DNA of 64,000 nt from Athripsodes cinereus. Its lineage: Eukaryota > Arthropoda > Insecta > Trichoptera > Leptoceridae. This document shows positions 32,501 through 39,600 of the stretch, one piece after another. A program made the translations under genes and the position numbers. Under the pieces are notes generated by a model that was not told the DNA's origin, did no database searches, and saw nothing but the letters and a program-made list of their open reading frames with translations. Within the stretch, counting starts at the first letter, position 1. Each line of letters starts with the position of its first letter. The stretch is from positions 14,454,713 to 14,518,712 of the forward strand of contig OX388309.1 of the NCBI GenBank assembly GCA_947579605.1, in the 5' to 3' direction.

Positions 32501-34957
32501 GTTATTAAATAATAAATATGTAAATAAACAAATTATTATTATTTTTACGTAAAACAAATGCGTTATTTTTGCCCCCAAAGAAAATAACACAACTTGATTT
32601 TTAGGGTTTGTGATGTTATGCTGATTGTATAGGATGTGTTTTATCATATTAAAATAATAAAGGAATGGTTATGACTCATTTTTCATTATACATTATTATA
32701 AGATGTATATGGATACAAACATTAGATATATAATATTTTTTTTATACTTGATACCAGAGTCTTGAAATTAAAAAAAAAATATATACCTAAAAAATGTATA
32801 CAATATTAGGTGTACACCTTGTAGCCGGCAAGATGGCGGCGGCAATGTTTCATGAGAAGGTCTATAGCTATAATATCATTTGTTTCTGTATTACTTAAGT
32901 TATAAGTTTTTAAGATTTATTTATGCGTTACACAATTATTTGTTTGTATGGAAGGCATGCTGCTGAGTGTAATAGATTTAAATATTAGTGTGATTTTGCA
33001 AATTGTAGGTGACAAGAGTGAGTTAGCCAACCAAGTGAAAGAGCTGCTAATTAGTAAATCACCCATGCTACTTGAGTACTTTTCATTAGAAATAGATAGT
33101 AATGGAAATATTCTCTCCCTGCCTTTACTTTTGGGTGAGGTTACCACACTTAACTAGTTAATATTATACTATAGAAATTGCGCATAATATAGAGGCTTAA
33201 AAATACAAGGAGACTAAGTCCAAATTTCCCAAAATAAAGTTAATACCTCGAAAATATTCTATAGAAAAAATACTATCTGATAAATAGACCATGTTCATAT
33301 TTATTATTAATTTCAATGAAATGATAAAAAAAAACAATTAGACCATCTACAAATCTAAAAATAACTTGTCATACAAATAGACCAAAAGCCATATTTGCGC
33401 CAAAAATGTTTTAATTTGACTCTTGGTCTATTTGTATAAAAAAAAATCCGTATCATGATTTTTATAAAGAGTTAAAATTAGATGGGAAAAGACATCTCAC
33501 GAAGAAACTTCTACTGCAAACGATATAGAAGATGTTAGAGATAATTGTCAATAGTTATATTTTCTTTATATATTTTTTCTAATTTTATGGCCTTAACATA
33601 CTTATTTGCTAAATAGAATAGACAAAAAATCAATATTTGATTCAAATGCTTAATATTTAAGCGTTTCATTTTTCAACGTATAATAACAATGCCCGGGAGT
33701 TATGATTCTCTGCAGTGTTCTGTCAATATATCAAGCAATACCCATCATGTCTTCAGGAGGCAGAGTCTCATGAACGATCCTATGTTTCTCGATAGCATGC
33801 TGTGTGCATTCCTTCCCTTAAACCCCCTCCCATTTTTTTCATATTTTTGATTTATCTTTTCTTTTTGTATATTGTAATTGCTGCCCCTTGCACTTTATTT
33901 TTATTTAAGTGTGTGCATCTCAAATCCCCTATATTCATTTTAAGTTATATGTGACACATCCTGATGGGGGTCAATTTAGTAATCAGGATACTTAGCTTAT
34001 TATTATTATTATAAATTGTTGTATGTTTTGTTATATGTGACACATCCTGATGGGGGTCAATTTAGTAATCAGGATACTTAGCTTATTTTTATTATTATAA
34101 ATTGTTGTATGTTTTGATGCAAAAATAATACACGGTGTTTTTGTATTTTCATGATTTTGTAGTACATAAAAGACCAAGTAACAATATACTATACTAATCT
34201 ATTCCCTCACGCTGTATCCTAAGTGCGGTAGGCAGAGAAAACAGAACGCCTTATAGATCTGCCCATCTGATCTGAGAATTTGATCTACATGATCAAGCCA
34301 TGTAGTTATCAGACGCTCCCGCTTCCTCACAACCCTCCTTTCAGACAACTATATCCTCATTGTCATCCTTTCCTCTTTCATTCGTTCCACATGACCAAAC
34401 CATCTCAATTTATTTACACGCATTTTATCCACAACACAAAACAAAGTACCCCTATTGAAAATGTATTATTTTTTACAAGCAAACAAATTAATAAAATAAA
34501 ACTTATTAAATTATTTAATTAATTATATTGTCAATACTTCGGACCCTTTTTTCCCCAAATTACATAAATATTACATGGTCTCCTTGTATTTTCAAGCCTG
34601 CATGTAATCGACAATACATAACTGTTATGTTTCAATTAACTATTACGTCTTTCAGAACAATACACACCTTTCATGGGAGCTTTGCCAATGTACATTCTTC
34701 AGCTGGCTACAGAAGTTGACTGGAGCAAAGAAAAAGAATGTTTTCAAACATTCTGTCGTCAGACTGCTATATTTTACTCAAATCAAAATGCCAGTAAAGA
34801 CGACAACAATGTGAAGAATGTTTATTGGGTACAAGAACATATTATTTATTCTGCTATCAGGAAGTATTTTCTGCCTCCTAGTAAGTTTGTTAAAAATGGT
34901 GTTGTGTTACAAGTTGCTAACTTACCAGACCTTTACAAAGTGTTTGAACGCTGTTGA
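9191..34957 (+). CDS. MLH1: DNA mismatch repair protein MLH1 (incomplete model)
   Basis: MutL-family ATPase that pairs with PMS-type partners and acts after MutS recognition in nuclear mismatch repair. Exons: 9191-9303, 9385-9448, [missing], 19373-19643, 26771-26927, 27119-27202, 27293-27435, 27903-28468, 28548-28684, 33009-33134, 34656-34957. All junctions are GT-AG and phases agree. Exon 1 gives [12 protein letters not shown], and exons 1-2 join to KELIENSLDA, the first ATPase motif with catalytic Glu33 and Asn37. Later exons give [23 protein letters not shown] and NIHPTKHE, all conserved. The C-terminal exon ends in the conserved FERC before TGA. The roughly 65 residues with the DNGTGI and GFRGEAL motifs were not found; they should lie between 9448 and 19373, probably in the N gap. 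The large linker exon holds QKIDKFF, a PCNA-box-like motif. The introns are full of transposons. Confidence 0.93.
9479..10971. mobile_element. hAT-type element ends with a nested LINE relic
   Basis: Inverted ends GATGTGAC...AAAAGTATTTAAAATAC (from 9479) and AAATACTTTTTTTGAAAGTA...GCACATC (to 10971) share strings of AAATAC/GTATTT, a layout common in insect hAT MITEs. Between them is a decayed minus-strand LINE. Target duplications were not clear. Confidence 0.45.
9840..10870 (-). pseudogene. Degenerate LINE reverse transcriptase fragments
   Basis: Read on the minus strand from high to low coordinates: about 10785-10870 gives [19 protein letters not shown], which fits the block before the catalytic box. 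Bases 10172-10357 give [18 protein letters not shown], where YAED stands in place of YADD. Bases 9884-10087 give a C-terminal-type segment ending [11 protein letters not shown]. Stops, frame shifts and internal loss separate the pieces. The copy is inactive and sits in MLH1's second intron. Confidence 0.65.
11129..11395. mobile_element. Palindromic MITE flanked by TA
   Basis: A near-perfect inverted repeat about 267 bases long begins TATATCGTCGTTGGTTC and ends with its complement. The arms (about 11131-11250 and 11275-11393) are almost complementary throughout, with a short centre at the CATGTAAAATGT region. TA on both sides suggests a Tc1/mariner-type duplication. The whole unit would fold into one long hairpin. 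Confidence 0.75.
11396..13026. other. MLH1 intron 2, no gene seen
   Basis: AT-rich intron. A G-run lies at about 11561-11570. The block at 11937-12000 (AAGCTTTTAGCTTACTG) recurs at 27788-27850, and 12175-12250 is related in inverse to 6105-6180. The GAGACAGTTTGT...AGACAG words at 12945-12980 resemble 46965-46990. The missing MLH1 motifs were not found here. Confidence 0.4.
13027..13095 (-). repeat. 3' end fragment of the full-length RTE family
   Basis: GAGTGGGGTAGGCAGAGAG and the following CAGATCTATCT match the last bases of the RTE element ending at 52628. It is a short, strongly 5'-truncated copy in minus orientation. Confidence 0.6.
13096..14040. other. MLH1 intron 2, no gene seen
   Basis: Very AT-rich intron with no coding frame or clear repeat end. 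A CATTTTTACATATATATTAG stretch at about 13679 is simple AT DNA. Confidence 0.35.
14412..16124 (-). mobile_element. 5'-truncated CR1/L2-group LINE
   Basis: This is the LINE body containing the reverse transcriptase at 14487-16124 on the minus strand. Its 3' untranslated end (14430-14486) forms a GCGCC...GGGCGCT hairpin and runs into a short (ATT)n tail at 14412-14425. The same hairpin tail occurs at 20101-20166 and 35706-35752. The endonuclease half is missing. Confidence 0.75.
14487..16124 (-). CDS. LINE reverse transcriptase (545 codons, endonuclease missing)
   Basis: Reverse transcriptase of a non-LTR retrotransposon, copying element RNA at a nicked target. NYRPI (about 91-95), [13 protein letters not shown] (161-173, first catalytic Asp), [10 protein letters not shown] (220-229) and YADD (253-256, remaining catalytic Asp pair) are all present. 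C-terminal landmarks [15 protein letters not shown] and APVVWNRLP place it in the CR1/L2/Crack part of the Jockey superfamily. It is unbroken for 545 codons, so the copy is fairly young, but about half the original protein, including the endonuclease, is absent by 5' truncation. It lies antisense to MLH1 in the second intron. The real upstream reading frame is lost, so the first ATG is only nominal. Confidence 0.85.
   Translation of the reverse strand: MCNGRSQKHNVLTHPLKEEVKKFVLQQPNKQSELDSLPTWLMKICVDILTPVITKIVNLSLSNGIFPCNFKKSIVKPILKKHNLDSNCPGNYRPITNLCSLSKLLERIVCDQLTKFLNVTNLFAKNQSGYRQFHSTETILMRTVSDLISRMGNAELTLVSFLDMSAAFDTVDHSILLSKLENEFGIRDKVLTWMSSYLSNREYEVKFNNTTSRKHSTLYGVPQGSVLGPILFNLYTNQLECVIQNLGFTTYCYADDRIFFKSCTPESKSALEQEVVSCITDISSWMSNNMLKINPTKTEFLWIASPRRQHLINADPIRVQNVDIVPSNHVKFLGAHLDNALTMEKHISSTVSSGFYTLRQLKNIRKNISTDGAKTIINSFVVSRLDYCNGILANLPQYQLQRIQSVFNAAARFIYQLNRSAHISATLQSLHWLRCPERVEFKVCLTVFKALHAMAPEYIMELCGRQALSHRQTTLRSCQDITTKLEVTSTVSKPVYVERAFAISAPVVWNRLPQMIRETQDISRFKNQLKTYLFKKSHGIIQAQP
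16659..17806 (-). CDS. ZAD-type C2H2 zinc-finger protein, first exon not found
   Basis: Two coding exons join in phase 0: 17120-17806 and 16659-17030, both with good GT-AG ends (acceptor TTTTTTACAG, donor GTAAGT). The first begins with the second half of a zinc-associated domain ([10 protein letters not shown]...FRSQC), an arthropod dimerisation module of DNA-binding proteins. A charged linker rich in K and D follows. Then come seven C2H2 fingers: three in exon one, a fourth whose Cys pair (CAIC) is in one exon and His pair (CHMKTH) in the next, and three more with TGEK-like linkers. The N-terminal Cys pair of the ZAD should be on an upstream exon, which was not found between 17807 and the N gap. 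The gene is likely nuclear, is nested antisense in MLH1's second intron, and its target is unknown. Confidence 0.85.
18001..18574 (+). mobile_element. hAT (Charlie/ZBED-like) transposon relic
   Basis: The ends read AGGGGTCACCAAATAGCGGACC near 18004 and, inverted, GGACCCCT...TTGGTGATTCCTG to 18574, the terminal type of hAT elements. Only 574 bases remain, with the end of the transposase frame inside. It lies in the MLH1 intron beside the N gap. Confidence 0.6.
18160..18403 (+). pseudogene. hAT transposase C-terminal (dimerisation) fragment
   Basis: The plus-strand frames read [29 protein letters not shown], then, after stops or frame changes, [18 protein letters not shown]. The order matches the C-terminal dimerisation region of hAT transposases of the Charlie/ZBED/GTF2IRD2 kind. 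It is broken by at least two stops and a short deletion. Confidence 0.65.
18799..18998. other. Assembly gap (200 Ns)
   Basis: Exactly 200 Ns, a conventional size for a gap of unknown length. It lies between MLH1 exon 2 and the next exon found, and upstream of the ZAD gene. Both genes lack a piece that could be here. Confidence 0.99.
19698..19897 (-). CDS. Lone candidate coding exon, unidentified
   Basis: 200 bases open on the minus strand, preceded by a CACACTCACAG acceptor and ending ATAG with donor GTAAGTTTG. The frame reads [38 protein letters not shown] and [15 protein letters not shown]. Codon use and composition look like a real, soluble host protein. It starts only 55 bases past an MLH1 exon on the other strand. 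It ends with two bases of a codon, so it does not splice in phase to the ZAD gene's first known exon. No partner exons were found. It may be a nested gene, a captured exon or a pseudogene piece. Function unknown. Confidence 0.4.
20101..20166 (-). repeat. 3' tail fragment of the CR1/L2-group LINE family
   Basis: (AATA)n/(ATT)n tail followed by the GAGCGCCGTTTTGTG...AAGGGCGCA hairpin also seen at the end of the LINE at 14412. It is a nearly completely 5'-truncated copy. Confidence 0.6.
20171..20711. other. MLH1 intron 3, no gene seen
   Basis: AT-rich intron between a LINE tail and the gypsy relic. No frame or repeat end was identified. Confidence 0.35.
20712..21695 (-). pseudogene. gypsy RT C-terminus, RNase H and integrase start
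   Basis: Begins with YLRHIIEYN and [13 protein letters not shown], the thumb region of a Ty3/gypsy reverse transcriptase. [14 protein letters not shown] is the RNase H start with its first catalytic Asp; [18 protein letters not shown] and [13 protein letters not shown] carry the next ones. The frame runs through [21 protein letters not shown] into an integrase N-terminus (a His-containing [16 protein letters not shown] and CSYYTAKNM) and then stops. The integrase catalytic core is absent. Confidence 0.85.
21700..21960 (-). pseudogene. gypsy RT catalytic segment in a shifted frame
   Basis: The minus-strand translation gives [17 protein letters not shown] and [18 protein letters not shown], the classical LPFGL and YIDD boxes. 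A TAA after EGFRLKF breaks it from the downstream frame. It is out of frame with the protease-side ORF, showing at least one indel and a lost stretch around the first catalytic Asp. Confidence 0.8.
21893..22615 (-). pseudogene. gypsy protease and RT N-terminus
   Basis: Holds [18 protein letters not shown], where DSG is the retropepsin active-site triad, then [11 protein letters not shown], the typical IIG..D/G.. fold end. [20 protein letters not shown] leads into reverse transcriptase. The frame shifts just after KRDIFNGHV. Confidence 0.75.
22752..23480 (-). pseudogene. gypsy gag-like protein
   Basis: [43 protein letters not shown] and [13 protein letters not shown] are landmarks of a Ty3/gypsy capsid. 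The basic C-terminus would lead to a zinc knuckle, but only a CEKLNK-like remnant follows (about 22720-22765) after a frame change. Start undefined. Confidence 0.7.
23885..24424 (-). pseudogene. LINE C-terminal domain
   Basis: [44 protein letters not shown] and [18 protein letters not shown] follow the usual Jockey-superfamily C-terminal order. It overlaps the RT frame at 24282-24424 in a different frame, so one base change near 24400 separates it from the polymerase. Confidence 0.75.
24282..25286 (-). pseudogene. LINE reverse transcriptase
   Basis: [17 protein letters not shown] (about 15-31), [15 protein letters not shown] (83-97), [14 protein letters not shown] (142-155) and SYADDTAL (173-180) are the polymerase boxes with all catalytic Asp residues. 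The frame drifts out at the C-terminus (after [16 protein letters not shown]), where the neighbouring frame takes over. Confidence 0.8.
25319..25398. repeat. ~58-bp insertion flanked by 14-bp direct repeats in the LINE
   Basis: CCTTGTTTTAAACA occurs at about 25319 and again at about 25382, enclosing about 58 bases that are not LINE sequence. The flanking RT frames line up when one repeat and the insert are removed. This is a small retroposed or filler insertion of unknown origin. Confidence 0.6.
25386..25925 (-). pseudogene. LINE region upstream of the polymerase
   Basis: [48 protein letters not shown] and [19 protein letters not shown] are landmarks of the stretch between endonuclease and reverse transcriptase in Jockey-superfamily LINEs. 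The endonuclease itself is not present upstream. Confidence 0.75.
25926..26368. other. MLH1 intron 3, no gene seen
   Basis: AT-rich intron right of the LINE's truncated 5' end. No frame or repeat terminus recognised. Confidence 0.3.
26369..26441. repeat. Short inverted repeat
   Basis: AAGTGCCTAGGTACTTA at 26369-26385 and its exact complement at 26425-26441, with 39 bases between. It could be the core of a very small MITE. Confidence 0.6.
26541..26700 (+). repeat. TA-associated dispersed repeat, copy B
   Basis: A shortened copy (about 26571-26680) with the CACACCTGCGAGAGTGAAG block and the ACACCTCATCCGCACAACC block. It is bounded by (AT)n at 26541-26568 and (AT)n at 26677-26694. It lies less than 100 bases from an MLH1 splice acceptor. 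Confidence 0.7.
27484..27556 (+). mobile_element. tRNA-derived SINE head or tRNA pseudogene
   Basis: Contains a GAGGTAGAATCTCGG block like the pol III A box and GGTTCGATCCC, a perfect B box, at the spacing of a tRNA gene. It is about 70 bases. The acceptor stem does not pair and no CCA-proximal structure was found, so it is not a functional tRNA. It lies in an MLH1 intron. Confidence 0.65.
27579..27746. mobile_element. Palindromic MITE
   Basis: TTATTATAAATTTATGCAAA near 27579 and its complement to 27746 bracket matching inner arms (TTTTCCACTCAAA and TTTGAGTGGAAAA). The unit is about 168 bases, between the SINE head and the acceptor of the MLH1 linker exon. Confidence 0.65.
28685..29026. other. 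MLH1 intron, LINE 3' end
   Basis: Bases about 28755-28810 look like a minus-strand LINE or SINE 3' end (an AATAAAGATTTTTATTATTA-like tail on the minus strand). The rest is unassigned. Confidence 0.35.
29027..29519. mobile_element. Element with 26-bp inverted ends and an internal retroposon fragment
   Basis: CGAGGGTATACAACCAAAAT...at 29027-29052 is exactly complementary to 29494-29519. The centre, about 29215-29470, is a more GC-rich segment with an open minus frame (29169-29501) resembling a LINE 3' region rather than a host protein. Target duplications were not clear. Confidence 0.55.
29890..30120 (+). repeat. Five tandem 45/47-bp repeats at a LINE 5' end
   Basis: Units of 45, 47, 45, 47 and 47 bases (29890-29934, 29935-29981, 29982-30026, 30027-30073, 30074-30120). 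They differ only by CAG versus CATAG and end GGACCCTAATA. They stop exactly where the LINE coding region starts (ATGCAATATT at 30121). Confidence 0.9.
30135..30512 (+). pseudogene. LINE region upstream of the polymerase
   Basis: [40 protein letters not shown] and [12 protein letters not shown] are typical of the spacer between endonuclease and polymerase. A frame change at about 30505 (KSLQV, then stop, where [11 protein letters not shown] continues in the next frame) separates it from the RT. Confidence 0.75.
30524..31966 (+). CDS. LINE reverse transcriptase (480 codons)
   Basis: Reverse transcriptase of a Jockey-superfamily element. [19 protein letters not shown] (about 51-69), [15 protein letters not shown] (119-133, catalytic Asp), [14 protein letters not shown] (177-190) and FADDTAIV (211-218, catalytic pair) are intact. 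The C-terminus ([23 protein letters not shown]-like KIQRRLLKI) is the usual thumb and tail, ending before a TAG. It is preceded by the upstream domain in another frame, so a one-base change and 5' truncation leave this a dead element even though the polymerase frame is open. The nominal ATG is internal. Confidence 0.85.
   Translation: MEDIQEISEKLSPIITALINKSVKEGTVPNELKTAVIRPIYKKGSHSDYKNYRPISILPSIDKIMEKYIVDQIKLFLSNNNIIAEQQYGFQSGKSTITLLRRFSNYINTRLNNGEHVIVVFVDFTKAFDTINHKLLYECLERSGIRGLLGWVKDYLTNRKIAVKVNKMLSNPLNLDIGTPQGSIIAPLLYLIYVNDMNDTVKNNKCEIFQFADDTAIVTSSKNIVQAEHEMQICYTQLCAWAHDKGLIISENKTQILHIHSSNNKTTHKLQILSHNHQCLHSNSQTTCNCPTLPEVTSYRYLGIIIDKHLNYKEHVDYVCSKLRTLTAIFKIIRPRLTFCTARLLYVALCDSIISYGISSYGLAYKTTLGKIAKIQRRLLKIIVTKKIAKKLKRKNKCLFDRCKVLSLQRRVEYSILVEHFLRPKDGLLIAHGRQTRSVANKLLRINKFYNDYGRRTDDVLLPKVWNPMPAFLKQCESIE
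32241..33008. other. MLH1 intron, no gene seen
   Basis: AT-rich intron. Bases 32821-32845 hold a GCCGGCAAGATGGCGGCGGC patch, unusual in this AT background, with no frame attached. Confidence 0.35.
33135..33943. other. MLH1 last intron, left part
   Basis: AT-rich. Bases 33700-33940 look like the 3' untranslated part of a LINE that continues into the 86-bp tandem duplication. No coding frame. Confidence 0.35.
33944..34115 (+). repeat. Two tandem 86-bp units in a LINE 3' end
   Basis: GTTATATGTGACACATCCTG starts both units (33944 and 34030). The copies differ by one base in the TTATTATTATTATT stretch. Each contains GATACTTAGCTTA. Confidence 0.85.
34204..34442 (-). repeat. 3' end fragment of the full-length RTE family
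   Basis: CCCTCACGCTGTATCCTAAG, GGTAGGCAGAGAA and later TTCATTCGTTCCACATGACC match the 3' part of the RTE at 52628-55770 on the minus strand. It is a diverged copy in MLH1's last intron. Confidence 0.75.
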
Positions 34958-35046
34958 GTAGTTGGACAAATATTATTTTAATGTAATTCATGACGTCAAA
35001 CGACAGTACTTGGTGTAAGTTCAGTTTATGTGTTAAAAATAACAAA

Positions 35047-35052
35047 AATAAA
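35047..35052 (+). terminator. Poly(A) signal of MLH1
   Basis: AATAAA, 90 bases after the MLH1 stop codon and before the TA-rich repeat block. Confidence 0.55.
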
Positions 35053-35089
35053 ATATTTATATTTAGTACATCCTCTAAAAAAACAGAAA

Positions 35090-35330
35090 AATATATATAT
35101 ATATTATATATATATGGGATTGGTGAACGTACCATGGGTAAAGTGCACTTAAACCAGCCTAAGCCGATTCGTAAGCATCGGGACACCTTTCCTGTTTCAT
35201 ACAAAAGGGAGTTTGCACAGTCTGTTGGTTGTGCGGATGAGGTGTCTGTTGGGTAATTATTCTTAATATCTTCACTCTCGCAGGTGTGAAAATCCAGCTA
35301 AATGCGAAAACTTCGTTTAACATATATATA
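35090..35330 (-). repeat. TA-associated dispersed repeat, copy C
   Basis: The best copy, about 220 bases (35107-35325) between (AT)n tracts at 35090-35113 and 35320-35338. It reads TTGGTGAACGTACCATGGG, CCGATTCGTAAGCATCGG (a perfect small hairpin), a TTGCACAGTCTGTTGGTTG block and the complement of the CACACCTGCGAGAGTGAAG block. It lies in the MLH1-EDRF1 interval. Confidence 0.75.
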
Positions 35331-35334
35331 TATA

Positions 35335-35700
35335 TATATGCGAAGTGATTTTTTTATTCGTATAACATGGAATTTTACACCTACGAAAGTGTTAATATGA
35401 TGTATAATTCGATAGGTATGAACCAAATCACAATCTATGCATCACTTGCAGGGTAGAGAAGAGAGTATTAGGTGTTCCGACGCTTACGAATCGGCATAGG
35501 CTGGCTTGCTAATATGAGAGAAACATAAGGGAGAAAAAGGTGGAATTGGTGAACGTTGCCAAGTAAACGCCAACTCCTTGACGGGTGAAGACGTACACTT
35601 ATTGCCTGGTGATGGAATCTCCAATGATTCCGAAAGCTTGCGAACAAAAACTTCGACGCGACGTATCCGTAAAGAATATACAATCATATATATATATGTA
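35335..35700 (+). repeat. TA-associated dispersed repeat, copy D (diverged)
   Basis: In the opposite orientation to copy C and directly beside it. It has ACACCTACGAAAGTG, AGGTGTTCCGACGCTTAC and GAATCGGCATAGGCTGGC, related to copy A, plus about 150 extra bases with a CGCCAACTCCTTGACGGGTG block. It ends in (AT)n at 35684-35703. Confidence 0.6.
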
Positions 35701-35705
35701 TATGG

Positions 35706-35752
35706 TCAATTTGTAAAGCGCCGTTTACTCATGACATGACCTCGAGGGCGCT
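35706..35752 (-). repeat. Hairpin 3' tail of the CR1/L2-group LINE family
   Basis: TTTGTAAAGCGCCGTTTACT...GAGGGCGCTTTA matches the hairpin at 14430-14480. It is a tiny truncated copy. Confidence 0.6.
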
Positions 35753-35940
35753 TTATTGTGTCTATTGCCTGAAACTCTCAGCAATGTGTGTTTTTGTCTT
35801 CCCTCTGAAGCCCCCTCCCTTCAATTATTATTTTTTTATTAACCAATTGTATTTGAATGTAATTTCTTCACTTTGTGTTAGCCTGGTGAGTGGAAGCTCT
35901 TGGAAAACGGCTTGCGATAAGTCACTATGTAAGTACTAAA

Positions 35941-36658
35941 TTTAAGTGTTTTATTTTTATTAAAAAAATTAAGTTTTAACAAGGGCTTAATGAAAGTGAA
36001 AGACATGTAGGAGGACGGATTGATATGGCGCTTCTTCGCATACGGTTGCCCCACAAGGGATGCATGAACACAAATTATATAATCTGAATGTTAAACAGTA
36101 TTTATTTTGTCAAGAGTTGAATTATTTACAAAAAAAATATTCACATGAAACTTGTGTCTTTTAATGTTAGTCACATATAAAATAGTAATTTTGCCACGTA
36201 TGCAGTATATAATTTATGAAGAAAGGAAATTCCTACTATTGTGATTTTCTCCTCACACAGACATCCTGAAATTATGTAAGTTTAAACTTATTAAACTCTA
36301 TGTCATAAAATATTTTTATGTTCTTTCATTAAAATTAACATTTTACAAAAATACTAGGTTACAAGACACATTTGTAATGAAGGTAAAACATAAATATCTT
36401 TATTACATTGAATAATGAATTAAATAGTTCTAGAGTATAATATGACCTATATTTTTCATTATAAGTATTCAAATGGTCTTACCTTAGCACTGATATATTT
36501 ACTCTTTCATCGGAGAGACTAAATTTCCAGTCAATTTTTCTTTCATTGTTTAAATATCGCAAGTCCTCACAAAAGAAGCAAAGATTTCACAAAATATAAT
36601 TGGCACCTTGACTGTCAATAATTTTGCTTTTTCATAATATGTACATATGTATTAATAA
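35941..36658 (-). other. EDRF1 3' flank
   Basis: AT-rich. It must contain the EDRF1 3' untranslated region. Several TTTATT words (AATAAA on the minus strand), for example near 36098, could be the poly(A) signal. No other gene is seen. Confidence 0.4.
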
Positions 36659-39600
36659 TTAACTGGTTTTAACATTAGCTTTCATTGTGACCAATGCTTG
36701 TAGTATATTCTCTGCAAATTGATGACAATGTTCTTGATGTAACTTATCTATTTTTAATGCTACACTGTACATAGTTTTGTATGCAGACATCAGGTCATCA
36801 CAATCTTTTCTGGAAATACTTGTATGTTTTTGAAGACATAGCTGAATGAGTGTCTTTAATATACACTGCAGTCTCTGGTTGAATAGTGATAGTAATTTGT
36901 ATTCAGAATCAATGTCATTGTCATTATTTTCTCCTGTTTTATTAACCTGTTCTTGAATGAAGGAATTGTTTAATTTGGAAATGATACAAAGACGTTTTTG
37001 GGATTTTCCAGGTTTACTGTCAATAGAGTCACTGTTACTGTTATCACTCTGCTTTTCTCTATTGACAATAATACTTAATATTGGTTCACACTGTTGTAAG
37101 AGTTCTAAAGCACTATGCAAACATTTTTGTTTGATTCCCGCATTCAGACCTACAAAAACAAAAGTATATAAATTTTATGTACAATTTAAACTGTAATGAA
37201 TAAATGTAAGAGAATACATACTGTGCAAATAGGTACTAACTTGCTTGATACTCCAATAATGCCACATGTTCTAACTGCACTGTAAGGAACATTGTGGTCT
37301 CTTCAAGGGGGAGGAAAAGCTTGATGGCTTGTTCATAATTGATTTTGCTTAATGTAACCATAGCTTTACGCTTTGCTATGTCCAGGTTAGTGTCCCTGAA
37401 ATATATTATAATAAACATTAGCGGCGATATCACAATACAAGGTGACGTAATTATAAAACAGGACAAACTTAAAGGATGACTCATCACTCTAGAAATTATT
37501 CCCAGCCAATTACTACATGGATGTAATTACAAGTCTATGCTGCTTTGTCTACAAATAGTATGAGACTGCTTAATACAGTAAGTTAATGTCTTGTCTATCT
37601 ATTCATACTCTCACATTGTGTCCCAGGTGTGGTAGGCAGAGAACAATTTATTATAACAATATGATAGGGTCCAACATGAGTACAGTACCTTTAACATTGT
37701 AAAAAAGATGTAATTTAAAACTGATTATTCTAATGATGTTTGAAGAAACTAGTGTACAGGTAAGGTGATTTTTTCTTTAAATAACATTTGATTCACATTA
37801 ACTTTAAGAAACATAAAATTTAGTTGACAATCTAGCATTTTTACTCTTCTCTGATTTGAGTTTTCTGTAGTTTCCCCATTTCACAATAAGGTGAATACCG
37901 TAGAAGGTAGATATTTAATATTTTTCTTTAAATTCTTCTCTTTTGAATCCATCCACAGCGGATCACTTTCCAATAGTTTTTTTTATCAATGAATTATAAT
38001 TAGGTACTTTCTTATCAACAAGGTTTTCTCCCAACATTCTTTTGTTCAAATTCTACAAATACTGCAGGTCTCTGTATCTTATTTGACTTTTAACTAATCG
38101 CCTGATGATGGAGTTGAGAGTCTCCGAATACTAATAAGCAAAGTTAATAAAGTCATTTGGAAGTTACATAACTACATACTGTGTTTTTTCAATTTATCTT
38201 GAAATGTACTTCCAACAAGTACCTTTGGTCAATAACATCGAAATTTCAGTTTCTCATGCATGAGCATCAATTTGTCTTACTCAACAGGTGCACGTTTTTC
38301 AGAATTTGATCCATATTATCATGCCACATGGTTCTTGGAGGTCTGTATTTCTCACATCTCTTTCAAAATAATATAGTTTATGACAGAGAAATGTATACCT
38401 GTATTGGTTGTGAAACAATGACCCTAATCTGTGGTGAAGGATAGCAGCTCTAAACTGGTAAAGACATTGCCTGGGGCCCGGTGTTAAGGGACAATTCTTC
38501 AAAGCTAATCGAAGAGCTTCCACCGCTTCTGTAGCAGCCTGTAATTTGGAAAAACTTGCATTTTGTAAACATTCTGAATAAATACATGAATATTGTCAAA
38601 GTGTGAGCGTGTAGTACTAACGTCATTCACATTTGGAGGAGAGTCTTGCAAAAGACAAGCTTGTGTGTATAGTGCTGTACTGAGTTCCCATTTGACTAAG
38701 TCTCTCACTCCCTCACATCCCTGTCCTATCAACAGTATAAGGGCCTGTCTGTAATGATCAACTGCCTGGGAGTACAATCTCCTCTGCTCTGGTCTACAAT
38801 CAAATATAATTTCAGTAACTTCACTACAAGTGCCTTCAAATATGTAGTATGAAATTATATTCAACACATACCCATGGTTCACTAAATTGCAATGAGCTCT
38901 AAATCTCATGAATCTTCCTGTATTGCAATGTAATAATGCCAAGTTAGGCACATCTTTCACTTGCTGAAATATTTTGGCAGATTCCATCAAATAATTTAAA
39001 GATAATTTTGAATATGTTTCAAACATTGGTTCTTTACTCTTATCTTGTTTTTCTACTGGAGTTTTTAAGTAGACATTGTATTGCTCTGGAAATATTAAAA
39101 ATATGAAATATTAATGGTCATTAACAAATAAACGAGAATCAATTATAATATTACAGATGAAATGTGTGAAAAATCTAACCTTGTGCATTATACATATACT
39201 TAACACCCAATTCATTTTTGATTGAAGCTATTCTTCGTAGCAACTCTTCCTTTTGATCTTCGGGAGACATCTTGAGAGCTTCATTGTAGAATTCAAAGCT
39301 TGATTTCATGGCTTCTTCTATATTGGATGGTAGATCTGTAACTAGAGTATACAAGCACAGTGAAGTTAAGCACATAATTATTTTAGGTGAATATAAGTTG
39401 ATCATTGTATTCGTCCATTGAAAGAAATGAATGTAGGTGTTGATATGAATGGGATGAATGTAAGAGCGTTAATGTTTGCCGATGATTTGGTATTGATGGC
39501 TGAAAGTGAAAGTGATCTACAGCGAATGATGACGTGTGTGTATGAAAATTGTGCGATTAATGGATTGAGAATGAATGCAAAAAAGACAAAAATCATGGTG

